From NCBI GenBank assembly GCA_903921725.1, contig CAIXRA010000005.1:1-64000 (forward strand): DNA of 64,000 nt, read 5' to 3'. Of this stretch, positions 34,607-42,762 are shown piece after piece. The notes below the pieces were generated by a model, which was given only the letters and a program-made list of their open reading frames with translations, was not told the origin of the DNA and did not search any database. Source of the stretch: an uncultured Lentisphaerota bacterium. GTDB taxonomy: Bacteria > Verrucomicrobiota > Lentisphaeria > Oligosphaerales > CAITYL01. A program made the translations under genes and the position numbers. Numbering within the stretch: position 1 is the first letter of the stretch; each line of letters begins with the position of its first letter.

Positions 34607-34831
34607 CTATTTCTCGCTCAAAAACTCCTGCATGCGCAGGGCGCGGTCGGGGCCGGGGCCGAGGGCGATCTCCGCCGCCTTCAGCAGGCGCGGGAGGCGC
34701 GGGTTTTGCGTGCCTCCGGCGCGATCCACGCGGTCGAGTGCGGCCGCGGCCTCCAGCAGGCGGCTGCGGATGTCGAGATAGTAGAGGTCGAGGAGTTCGT
34801 CACCGGTTTTGGGCGGGGAAATCGGGTTCAT
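34607..34831 (-). CDS. Small conserved hypothetical protein
   Basis: Not recognised. 74 residues, acidic N-terminus and helical centre (ELLDLYYLDIRSRLLEAAAALDRVD), then LPRLLKAAEIAL and ALRMQEFLSEK. It looks like a compact three-helix protein. The ATG at 34831 was chosen; an in-frame TTG at 34846 is less likely. Lies 160 bp upstream of the TatD-like gene on the same strand. Confidence 0.65.
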   Translation of the reverse strand: MNPISPPKTGDELLDLYYLDIRSRLLEAAAALDRVDRAGGTQNPRLPRLLKAAEIALGPGPDRALRMQEFLSEK

Positions 34832-35341
34832 GGAAGGCGTTTCCAATCAGGGATTCCGGTTTTTTCGGGGCGTACGTCCCGGCATGGGAGCCGCAATATA
34901 TCACGACGGCGACGGCGAAGCCACAAACCCGGCTCCGCGGGAGCGGGCGGGACGCCATGCAACCGGTTCCAGTACCGCGGCGCAAGGCGTGCGGTGAATT
35001 CATCTTTGTAGGAACGAGGTTGCACCTCGTTTTGGGGTGCGGAAACAACCAACCCCGCGTCAGCCCCGAAGCCTGCGTCCGTCCGCGCTACCGCCGCGCC
35101 AACACGGGCGGAGGCCACGCCCGTGCCTACAGGAGGGAATAACGCCCGCGCGCCTGTCTTCAAGTTTGTAGTTCCGCCTTCAGGCGGCCACCGGGCGGGA
35201 CGCCCGGCGGAAGCGGGCAGGATGCCCCCGCTCCCGTCCAGCAACCGCCTGAAGGCGGAACTACAAACAAGCCGCCCTCCCGTTCGGTGGCAACGGAGTT
35301 GAACGTTCTTCCGTCCCGTCCGCAGGGGCGTGCGGGGTTTC
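34832..35341. repeat. Intergenic repeat cluster: 125-bp TGTAGG element and TTTGTAGTTCCGCC element
   Basis: No gene lies here. One element (35007-35131) begins TGTAGGAACGAGGTTGCACC and ends GTGCCTACA, with 6-bp inverted ends. A second (35164-35268) has perfect 24-bp inverted ends (GTTTGTAGTTCCGCCTTCAGGCGG type). Both have copies at 45791-45915 and 46009-46084, in the same order, so they may move or duplicate as a pair. Confidence 0.85.
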
Positions 35342-36346
35342 TCAGGCGCCGTGGTGCGGAAAGTGGACAAGGACGGCGGGGGTTCCGGCCCGGGCGAGTG
35401 TCTGGCGGATGCGGGCGGCGGTGTCGTGCATGAGCTGCTGGCGTTCATGTTTGCGCAGCGCGGGTTTCCAGGCTGCGGCCAGCGCGGGGAAGCCGGCGAC
35501 CACGACCCGCGGCACGCCGCCGGAGACGTCCGGCGCCGTTTCCAGCAGAAGCGCGTCCATGATCTCCAGGATTTCGCGGGCGGCAAGCGTGATGCGGTCA
35601 AGCTCCGGCCAGAACAGGCTTTCCGGCGACGCGCCCGCCTGCGTTGCAAGCTCCGTCATCCGCCCCAGGTCGAGCACGATGCCGGGAACCGGCAACAGGC
35701 GGCTGACGGCGCGCGGCTGGAGCACGCCGTCCGCACAGAGACGTCGCGCGGAACCCGTGATATCCGCCTCCGTTTTTTTCCAAAAGTCGGCGGGGAGCAG
35801 CCAGGGGGAGTCGGAGGGCAGGAGGCCCGGAAGCGCGGGGCCGTTCTCCGCCATCGCGCCGGCGGCAAGATGGGCGGCCAGCTCCGTGATCAGGCCGTCG
35901 GAAACCTCGCGGAATCCGAGTTTCTCAATCTGCGCCCCGATGCGCGCGGTCAGGCGGACGATGGCCGATTCCGGCAGCGCGCAGAGCTGTCCGACAAGGC
36001 GGCGGATGCGGGCGGCGTCCCAAAGGGTGGCGTCCGCGACGGGCAGGATTCGGATTTGGCGGCGGCGGCTGTATTCGGCGGCGACGTCGCGGTATCCGGC
36101 GGACATCAGCAGACGCGCCACCAGGGCGTCGATCTCGCCGCGCGCCGGCACGCCGGTTTCGCCGCGGTCTTCGCGGCTCAGAAAGAAGTCGTCCAGCGCC
36201 AGTTCCATCTGTTCGGCGAGCCAGGTTTCCTGCACGCCGACGGCCAGGCAGCAGTCGCGGACTTCGCGGCGGACTCCGTCCACGTCCAGCGACGCCTCGC
36301 GCCCCTGTTCGGAAACCAAATGGTTGTTGGCGGAAAGTTCAATCAT
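35342..36346 (-). CDS. Hypothetical protein with ATP-cone-like N-terminal domain
   Basis: 334 residues. The first 95 follow the ATP-cone pattern of NrdR and ribonucleotide reductases: charged strand, helix with REVRDCCLAVG, a second helix, then EIDALVARLLMSAGYRDVAAEYSRR in two pieces. The rest is unrecognised, helical, and ends in VVVAGFPALAAAW and TPAVLVHFPHH. No catalytic motif. It lies 74 bp downstream of nrdR on the same strand, so it may sense ATP/dATP in the same circuit. Domain call is by eye. Confidence 0.65.
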   Translation of the reverse strand: MIELSANNHLVSEQGREASLDVDGVRREVRDCCLAVGVQETWLAEQMELALDDFFLSREDRGETGVPARGEIDALVARLLMSAGYRDVAAEYSRRRQIRILPVADATLWDAARIRRLVGQLCALPESAIVRLTARIGAQIEKLGFREVSDGLITELAAHLAAGAMAENGPALPGLLPSDSPWLLPADFWKKTEADITGSARRLCADGVLQPRAVSRLLPVPGIVLDLGRMTELATQAGASPESLFWPELDRITLAAREILEIMDALLLETAPDVSGGVPRVVVAGFPALAAAWKPALRKHERQQLMHDTAARIRQTLARAGTPAVLVHFPHHGA

Positions 36347-36420
36347 GGGCGGAGAAGATAATGCCGGAACTCCGGGGCCGCCAGCGTGGCCGGCCGGCCG
36401 ATGCGCCTGCCGGCCGCGGG

Positions 36421-36879
<459 letters not shown>

Positions 36880-36940
36880 GGGCGGAACTCCTGTGAACCG
36901 TTCGATGGGACGGCGGGGCGGACGGGCCCCGCGCCGGCGG

Positions 36941-38251
36941 TCAGTCCGCCAGCTTCTTCGCTTCCTGGGTCACCCGCATGGCGCAGAACTTGGGTCCGCA
37001 CATGGTGCAGTACTCGCCGGCGGTGTGGTCGGTGTCGGTCACGTTCGCCTCCTTCAGCGCCTCCTTGCGGAGGGCGCGGGCGCGGCCGGGATCGATGGCC
37101 AGGTCGAACTGCTTCTCCCAGTTGAACTCGGCGCGGGCGCGGGAGATGGCGTCGTCGCGCTCCCGGGCGCCGGGGCGCTTGAGGGCGACATCCGCGGCGT
37201 GCGCGGCAATCTTGAAGGCGACAACCCCCTCGTGCACATCCTGCACGTTCGGCAGGCCGAGGTGTTCCTTCGGGGTGACGTAGCAAAGCAGGGCGGCGCC
37301 GTAGTACGCGCCGAGCGTGCCGCCGATGGCCGCCGTGAAATGGTCGTAGCCGGGGGCGCAGTCGATGACGACGGGGCCGAGGATGTAGAACGGCGCGCCG
37401 TCGCAGATTTCCTTCTGCTTCTCCATGTTCATCTGGATCTCGTTCAGCGGGACGTGGCCGGGGCCCTCGACCATCACCTGGACGCCGGCGGCGCGGCAGC
37501 GGTGGACGAGCGTGCCGAGCACCTCAAGTTCACCGAACTGCGCCGCATCGGAGGCGTCGGCCAGGCAGCCGGGGCGCAGCCCGTCGCCAAGAGAGATGGT
37601 GACGTCGTGGCGGCCGCAGATTTCGAGAATCTTGTCGAAGGCGGTGTAGAACGGGTTTTCCTTCTTGTGCTTCTTCATCCAGGCCGCAATCAGCGCGCCG
37701 CCGCGGCTGACGATGCCGAGCAGGCGCTTGTCGGCGGCGGGCAGGTGTTGACGGAGCAGGCCGGCGTGGATGGTCATGAAGTCCACGCCCTGCTTCGCCT
37801 GCTGCTCGATGACCTGGAGGATGTGTTTCTCGTCGAGGTCCATGGCGTCTTCGATGAGCGCCACCGCCTCGTAGATCGGCACGGTGCCGAGCGGGGCGGG
37901 GCAGGCGGCGAGGATGGCGGCGCGGATGCGGACGGAATCCTCGCCGGTGCTCAGGTCCATGACCATGTCCGCGCCGGCGGCGAGCGCGGCCTTGACCTTG
38001 GCCAGTTCGCCGCTGGCGCAGCCAGTGAGCGCGGAGTTGCCGAGGTTCGCGTTGATCTTGCAAGTGAGCGCCGCGCCGACGCCCATCGGGCGCAGGTTCG
38101 TGTGCGCGGGGTTGGCGCAGATGACGAGGCGGCCGGCGGCGATGCCGTCGCGGACCGCTTCCGGTGTGAGTCGCTCCTGCTCGGCGACCCGGCGCATGGC
38201 CTCGGAAATCTGGCCGGAACGGGCGATGGTATACTGCGTGTGGGCGGTCAT
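36941..38251 (-). CDS. thiC: Phosphomethylpyrimidine synthase
   Basis: Makes the thiamine pyrimidine (HMP-P) from aminoimidazole ribotide by radical-SAM chemistry. 436 residues, the short form without the N-terminal extension found in proteobacteria. The C-terminal 4Fe-4S site is CTMCGPKFCAM. Other signatures: NANLGNS, MDLSTGED, SRGGALIAAW, VEGPGHVP and PLVIDCAPGYDH-like sequence. Start at ATG 38251. I saw no TPP riboswitch in the 190 bp upstream. Confidence 0.95.
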   Translation of the reverse strand: MTAHTQYTIARSGQISEAMRRVAEQERLTPEAVRDGIAAGRLVICANPAHTNLRPMGVGAALTCKINANLGNSALTGCASGELAKVKAALAAGADMVMDLSTGEDSVRIRAAILAACPAPLGTVPIYEAVALIEDAMDLDEKHILQVIEQQAKQGVDFMTIHAGLLRQHLPAADKRLLGIVSRGGALIAAWMKKHKKENPFYTAFDKILEICGRHDVTISLGDGLRPGCLADASDAAQFGELEVLGTLVHRCRAAGVQVMVEGPGHVPLNEIQMNMEKQKEICDGAPFYILGPVVIDCAPGYDHFTAAIGGTLGAYYGAALLCYVTPKEHLGLPNVQDVHEGVVAFKIAAHAADVALKRPGARERDDAISRARAEFNWEKQFDLAIDPGRARALRKEALKEANVTDTDHTAGEYCTMCGPKFCAMRVTQEAKKLAD

Positions 38252-38319
38252 GGCGGTGCCTTTGGTTCGAACCACGGCGCGGAAATCCGCCGCCGCCGGA
38301 GTTCCGGGGAAAAGGCTGT

Positions 38320-38325
38320 ACTATA
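38320..38325 (-). promoter_or_regulatory. Possible -10 element upstream of thiC
   Basis: On the minus strand this reads TATAGTAC, about 70 bp before the thiC start, the same string seen before metX and the M60 gene. No clear -35 box. Confidence 0.3.
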
Positions 38326-38443
38326 GCTTGAGGACGGGAAAAACAGAGAGTAGTCTGGATTTGCGGAACGTCACGGCGCACCGTGCGGATGGTGCGACGG
38401 CGGTGTATCTTTCGGGTAAACCGGATGCAAGGAAAGGACCGCC

Positions 38444-39211
38444 ATGTCTGCGAAGCTCGCGCAAGTCGTTTCGTGCCTGGATGAACTGCTGCGGCCGCCG
38501 CCCGGCTGCCAGGACTCGTCGAACAACGGCCTCCAGGTGGACGGCGGCAGTCCGACGGTCCGGCGCGTCGTGTTCGGCGTGGACGCGTGCCAGGCGCTGT
38601 TCGAGGAGGCCGCGGCGCGCGGCGCGCAGCTTGTTGTCGTGCACCACGGCCTGAGCTGGCGCGACCAGTTCCGGCGCCTCCGCGGACTCACGGCTCGCCG
38701 CTTGGAGACGCTCTTCAAAAACGGGGTCTCGCTCTACGCCAGCCATCTGCCGCTCGACGCGCATCCGGAACTCGGGCACAATGCGCAGCTCGCCGAGATG
38801 CTCGGGATTGCGGACTCCGCACCGTTTTTTGAGTACGGCGGCATCGCCATCGGGCGCGCCGGCACGCTGCCGAAACCGCTGACACCGGCGCAGCTCGCCG
38901 CGAAGCTCAACCGGCTCCTGAAAACTGACTGCGTGATTTACCCCGGCCGCGCCATGACCATCCGGAAAATCGGCATCGTCTCCGGCGGCGGCGGCGACTG
39001 CGCGGAGGCGGCGGCCGAACTCGGCTGCGACGCCATCCTCACCGGCGAGATCACGCACGCGCACTGGCATCTGCTCAAGGAAACCGGCGTCACCGGCATC
39101 GCCGCCGGCCATTACCGCACCGAAACCCCCGGCCTCCTCGCCGTCATGGAACGCCTCCGCCGCGAGTGCAAGATTGCCTGCGACTGGGTGGATCTGCCCA
39201 CGGGGCTATAG
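38444..39211 (+). CDS. NIF3-like dinuclear metal centre protein
   Basis: 255 residues of the YbgI/NIF3/DUF34 family, hexameric proteins binding two metals; the biological role is not settled (once called GTP cyclohydrolase I type 2). Ligand motifs: SSNNGLQVDG, VVVHHGLSW, YASHLPLDAHP with Asp/His, EITHAHWH and GHYRTE. An AAGGAAAGGA site precedes the ATG at 38444. Divergent from thiC across about 190 bp. Confidence 0.92.
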   Translation: MSAKLAQVVSCLDELLRPPPGCQDSSNNGLQVDGGSPTVRRVVFGVDACQALFEEAAARGAQLVVVHHGLSWRDQFRRLRGLTARRLETLFKNGVSLYASHLPLDAHPELGHNAQLAEMLGIADSAPFFEYGGIAIGRAGTLPKPLTPAQLAAKLNRLLKTDCVIYPGRAMTIRKIGIVSGGGGDCAEAAAELGCDAILTGEITHAHWHLLKETGVTGIAAGHYRTETPGLLAVMERLRRECKIACDWVDLPTGL

Positions 39212-39422
39212 CGCCCGCGCGGCGCCGGAGGTTCGGTTCAACCGCTGCCTCTTCTGCGGATACCGTGATGCAGGCGGCGACCCGTTCAATCCGGTGAAAT
39301 GATGGCGGGGGGCGGGCGGGATTTGCGGTGCCGGTACATGCTTGCATCCCGCCGCGCCCGATGTAGAGTGAACTTCATTTTAGGCGCGCGGTTTCCGCAC
39401 GCCGGCGGCAAAGGGGTTTGCG

Positions 39423-40511
39423 GTGGATTTGGCCTTGCACATCAAACGCGCGGAGGCGCGGCAGCAGGAACTGGAGCGGGAACTGGCGGCCTTCGACTTC
39501 AAGGCGGCCGGCGGCGACCCGCGCAAGTTCCAGGCGCTGACCCGCGAGCACCAGCGGCTGGTGCGCATCCGCGACCTCTGGAACCGCCAGCAGGAGATTG
39601 AACGGCAGCTTGCCGGCAACCGCGCGCTGCTGGAGGGGGAGCAAGACCCGGCGTTTCTGGAAATCATCCGGGGCGACATCGGCCAGCTTGAGGCGGAATC
39701 CGTGACCGTCGAGCACGACCTGAAGGCGGCCATCCTGCCGCCGCGTCCGAACGAGGACAAGGACGTCATCGTTGAAATCCGGCCGGCGGCGGGCGGGGAT
39801 GAGGCGGGGTTGTTCGCGGCGGAAATGCTGCGGATGTACACGCGCTATGCCGGAATCAAGGGCTGGAAGCTGGAGGTGCTGGAGATGGGCGGCAGCGACG
39901 TCGGCGGCATCAAGGACGCCGTCTTCTCGCTGCGCGGCGACACCGTCTACCGCCACATGGGCTACGAGAGCGGCGTCCACCGCGTGCAGCGGGTGCCGGC
40001 GACCGAAACGCAGGGGCGCATCCACACCTCGACCGTGACCGTGGCGATTCTGCCGGAGGCGGAGGAGGTCGACCTGGAGATCAACCCTGCGGAGCTACAG
40101 TTTGATGCATGCCGCGCGTCCGGCGCCGGCGGCCAGCATGTGAACAAGACCGACTCCGCCGTCCGCGTCACGCATCTGCCGACGGGGCTTTCCGTCTTTT
40201 CGCAGCAGGAGCGTTCGCAGCACAAGAACAAGGAAATCGCCATGCGCCTGCTGCGCTCGCGCCTGCTTCAGGCCAAGCAGGAGGCGGAGGCGGCCAAATA
40301 TGCGGCGGAGCGCAGGCAGCAGGTCGGCACCGGCGACCGCAGCGAACGGATCCGCACCTACAATTTCCCGCAGAGCCGCGTCACCGACCACCGCTACGGC
40401 ATCACGCGCTACGACCTGTTGCAGGTGATGAGCGGCGAACGCTTCGGCGCCCTGGTCGAGGAGATCCTCTCCAAGGACGTCGAGCAGCGGCTGGCCGACG
40501 AACTGCGGTAA
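39423..40511 (+). CDS. prfA: Peptide chain release factor 1
   Basis: Ends translation at UAA and UAG. 362 residues from a GTG at 39423 with AAAGGGG upstream. Domain 2 carries the PAT tripeptide (VPATETQGRIHTST) that reads the stop codon, and domain 3 the GGQ loop (GAGGQHVNKTD, about 233-243), for peptidyl-tRNA hydrolysis. The pattern separates it from RF2 (SPF motif) and YaeJ. No prmC lies directly after it, although prfA-prmC pairs are usual elsewhere. Confidence 0.96.
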   Translation: MDLALHIKRAEARQQELERELAAFDFKAAGGDPRKFQALTREHQRLVRIRDLWNRQQEIERQLAGNRALLEGEQDPAFLEIIRGDIGQLEAESVTVEHDLKAAILPPRPNEDKDVIVEIRPAAGGDEAGLFAAEMLRMYTRYAGIKGWKLEVLEMGGSDVGGIKDAVFSLRGDTVYRHMGYESGVHRVQRVPATETQGRIHTSTVTVAILPEAEEVDLEINPAELQFDACRASGAGGQHVNKTDSAVRVTHLPTGLSVFSQQERSQHKNKEIAMRLLRSRLLQAKQEAEAAKYAAERRQQVGTGDRSERIRTYNFPQSRVTDHRYGITRYDLLQVMSGERFGALVEEILSKDVEQRLADELR

Positions 40512-40721
40512 GCGGTTTTCCCGCAGAGGCGCAGACGGCGCGGGGTGTGAATAGAGCCGCGCGAAATCGCACTCCCCCCGTCTTCCTTTTCCCTCTTCTT
40601 CTCTTCCCTCTTCTTCTCTTCCCTCTCTTCCGATTTTCCCTTTTTCCGTCTTCCGTTTTTCCGTTCTTCCGTTTTCTCTGCGCCTCTGCGGGATGAAGAT
40701 TGCCGACGGCGGGCCTTTGCC
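40512..40721. repeat. Polypyrimidine low-complexity intergenic tract
   Basis: No gene. Positions 40583-40675 are an almost pure C/T run made of CTTCTTCTCTTCC and TTCCGTCTTCCG units, ending in CTCTGCGCCTCTGCGGG, a phrase also present near 46300 and 32230. The tract separates the convergent prfA and marC genes. Confidence 0.6.
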
Positions 40722-41330
40722 TCACGTCGGAATCTGGAGGTAGTGGACGTACTTTTCGATGCCGCGCAGGAGCATGTCCACGGAGACGGCGGCGAGCATG
40801 AGGCCGACCAGCCGTTCGAAGCCCGCGATGCCGCGGTCACCCAGCGTTTTGGCCAGCCGGCCGGCGCCCAGGGCGACCATGGCGGAGACGACCATCACCA
40901 CGCTCATCGCTAGGATCCAGGTCCAGCGCCGTTCCGGCGCCTGCGCGACCAGCAGCAGGATGGCGGTCAGCGTGGACGGCCCCGCGATGCACGGCACGGC
41001 CAGCGGCACGAAGAACGGCTCCCCCTGCGGAAACTCGCCGAAGATCCCTTCACGCGACGGAAAGATCATGCGCAACGCCACCAGCAGGATCACCACGCCG
41101 CCGGCGATGCCCATCGAATAGTCGGAAAGGCGAAGCAAGGCGAGAAATTCGCGCCCGAAGAACATGAACACCACGAAGATGACGAAGGCGAACAGGTGTT
41201 CCCGCAGCACCACCAGCATCCGCCGCTTCGCCGGCAGCTCTTTCAGCGCCGAAACGAAAATCGGAATGTTGCCGAACGGGTCGATGACCAGCAGGAACAG
41301 GATCACGGTTGAAACGAACGTCATTTCCAT
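40722..41330 (-). CDS. MarC family integral membrane protein
   Basis: 202 residues with six hydrophobic helices, matching the UPF0056/MarC (NAAT) family, inner-membrane proteins of unclear transport role. Typical DPFGNIPIF near the N-terminus and PLAVPCIAGPSTLTAILLL in the fourth helix region. The ATG at 41330 has GGAAGG upstream; an earlier in-frame start would add a hydrophilic tail foreign to the family. Convergent with prfA. Confidence 0.9.
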   Translation of the reverse strand: MEMTFVSTVILFLLVIDPFGNIPIFVSALKELPAKRRMLVVLREHLFAFVIFVVFMFFGREFLALLRLSDYSMGIAGGVVILLVALRMIFPSREGIFGEFPQGEPFFVPLAVPCIAGPSTLTAILLLVAQAPERRWTWILAMSVVMVVSAMVALGAGRLAKTLGDRGIAGFERLVGLMLAAVSVDMLLRGIEKYVHYLQIPT

Positions 41331-41471
41331 GGCATGCAGCCTTCCGTTTTGGCATCCCTCGCGTGCGCTTTGTTTCTTCGACATGTTCCGGCGGCGGTTG
41401 CCGCCCTGCGGAGTCCGCCCCGCCTCAACTTCGCGCCTTTGCGCTTCAACTTTTCGTGCCGCGCGGCCGGA

Positions 41472-42692
41472 TCAGCCCCCGCAGCATTTCTTGTACTTCT
41501 TCCCGCTGCCGCAGGGGCACGGGTCGTTGCGTCCGGGCGCGGCTCCGCCGTTTCCCGCCGCCCGCTGTTCCTCCACGCGCCGCCGCCGCCGGATTTCATC
41601 CGCCAGCACCTCGAGCGCCGGCCGCGCATGGTGCAGAAACCGTTTCCAGCCGGCGCACAGGTGGCTGAGGGCGCCGGGGTTGGCGGGCGAGCCGGGGCGG
41701 TGCTTGAGGCAGTCGCCGGAGCAGAGGTCGAGCACGTCGCACCCGGCGCAGGCGGGGTTCCACTTCACCTTGCAGCCGCCGAACTCCGCGTAGAGAGGCG
41801 CGTTCAGGGCCTGTTCCCAGCAGTCAGCGTCCGTGATGTTGCCGAGCCGCATCTCGGGGCGCACGAAGAAATCGCACGGATAGATGTCGCCGTTGTGCTC
41901 GACGACAAGGTACTGGCGGCAGTCGCGGCCGAGCGTGCACTGCGTCGGCCTGCCGTCCACCAGCATCCCGAGCAGCGCATCGAACAGGCGCACGGAAACG
42001 GTGTGCGTGTCGGTCTTGATCCATTCGTCGAACAGCTCGCAGAGGAACCCGCCCCATTCCTCGCCGGAGATGGCGAACGGCAGCGGCTTCCCGTCCGGCC
42101 CGAACTCGACGCACGGGATGTACTGGTGGAAGCGGTGCCCCTGGTCGCGGACGTAGCGGTAGACCTCGCGGCCGCGGCGCACGTTCGACTGCGAGACGAG
42201 CGTGAGGATGTTGAACTCGGCCCGGGCGCGCCGCATGCACTCGATGCCGCGCAGGACCTCCGCGTGCGTGCCGCGGCCGTCCGCCGTGAGCCGGTACAGG
42301 TCGTGGACCTCCGCCGGGCCGTCGAGGCTGATGCCGACCAGGAAGCCGTTCTCCGCCAGGAATTTCGCGAACGCGTCGTCCAGCAGCACGCCGTTGGTCT
42401 GGAGCGTGTTGGTGATCTGCGCGCCCTCCGGGGCGTGCGCCCGCTGAAACTGCACGGCGCGGCGGAAGAACTCCACCCCCATCAGCGTCGGCTCGCCGCC
42501 CTGGAAGGCGAAGCTGTAGTTCGGCTGCGGCGTGCGCATGTAGCTGGAGACCAGCCGTTCCAGCAGCTCCGGCGTCATGCGGTGCCGGGCGCTGTCCGGG
42601 TACAGCCCGCCCTTCTCCAGATAAAAGCAGTAGGCGCAACGCAGGTTGCAGTCCGCGCCTGCCGGCTTGATGAGCAGGGAAAACGGTTTCAT
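41472..42692 (-). CDS. Anaerobic sulfatase-maturase-type radical SAM/SPASM protein with SEC-C tail
   Basis: 406 residues. A radical-SAM enzyme that oxidises the Cys/Ser of sulfatases to formylglycine. The SAM cluster motif CNLRCAYC is at 15-22 (C-x3-C-x2-C), with GGEPTLMG after it. SPASM cysteines include CVEFG, CTLGRDC, YPCDFF, CAGCDVLDLCSGDCLKHRP, and a C-terminal SEC-C zinc motif follows (PCPCGSGKKYKKCC). Sulfatases should exist elsewhere in the genome, as expected for a glycan degrader. No ribosome-binding site is obvious before the ATG at 42692. Confidence 0.9.
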   Translation of the reverse strand: MKPFSLLIKPAGADCNLRCAYCFYLEKGGLYPDSARHRMTPELLERLVSSYMRTPQPNYSFAFQGGEPTLMGVEFFRRAVQFQRAHAPEGAQITNTLQTNGVLLDDAFAKFLAENGFLVGISLDGPAEVHDLYRLTADGRGTHAEVLRGIECMRRARAEFNILTLVSQSNVRRGREVYRYVRDQGHRFHQYIPCVEFGPDGKPLPFAISGEEWGGFLCELFDEWIKTDTHTVSVRLFDALLGMLVDGRPTQCTLGRDCRQYLVVEHNGDIYPCDFFVRPEMRLGNITDADCWEQALNAPLYAEFGGCKVKWNPACAGCDVLDLCSGDCLKHRPGSPANPGALSHLCAGWKRFLHHARPALEVLADEIRRRRRVEEQRAAGNGGAAPGRNDPCPCGSGKKYKKCCGG

Positions 42693-42762
42693 GAGGGGAA
42701 GTATAAATGCTGAATGCTGAATGATAAAGTCGGCTGTATATTTGCCCCATGGGAGCTGCATC

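Noticed and set aside
38252..38443. TPP riboswitch upstream of thiC
   Set aside because: No CTGAGA or the conserved ACCTGATCTGG-type core was found on the minus strand.
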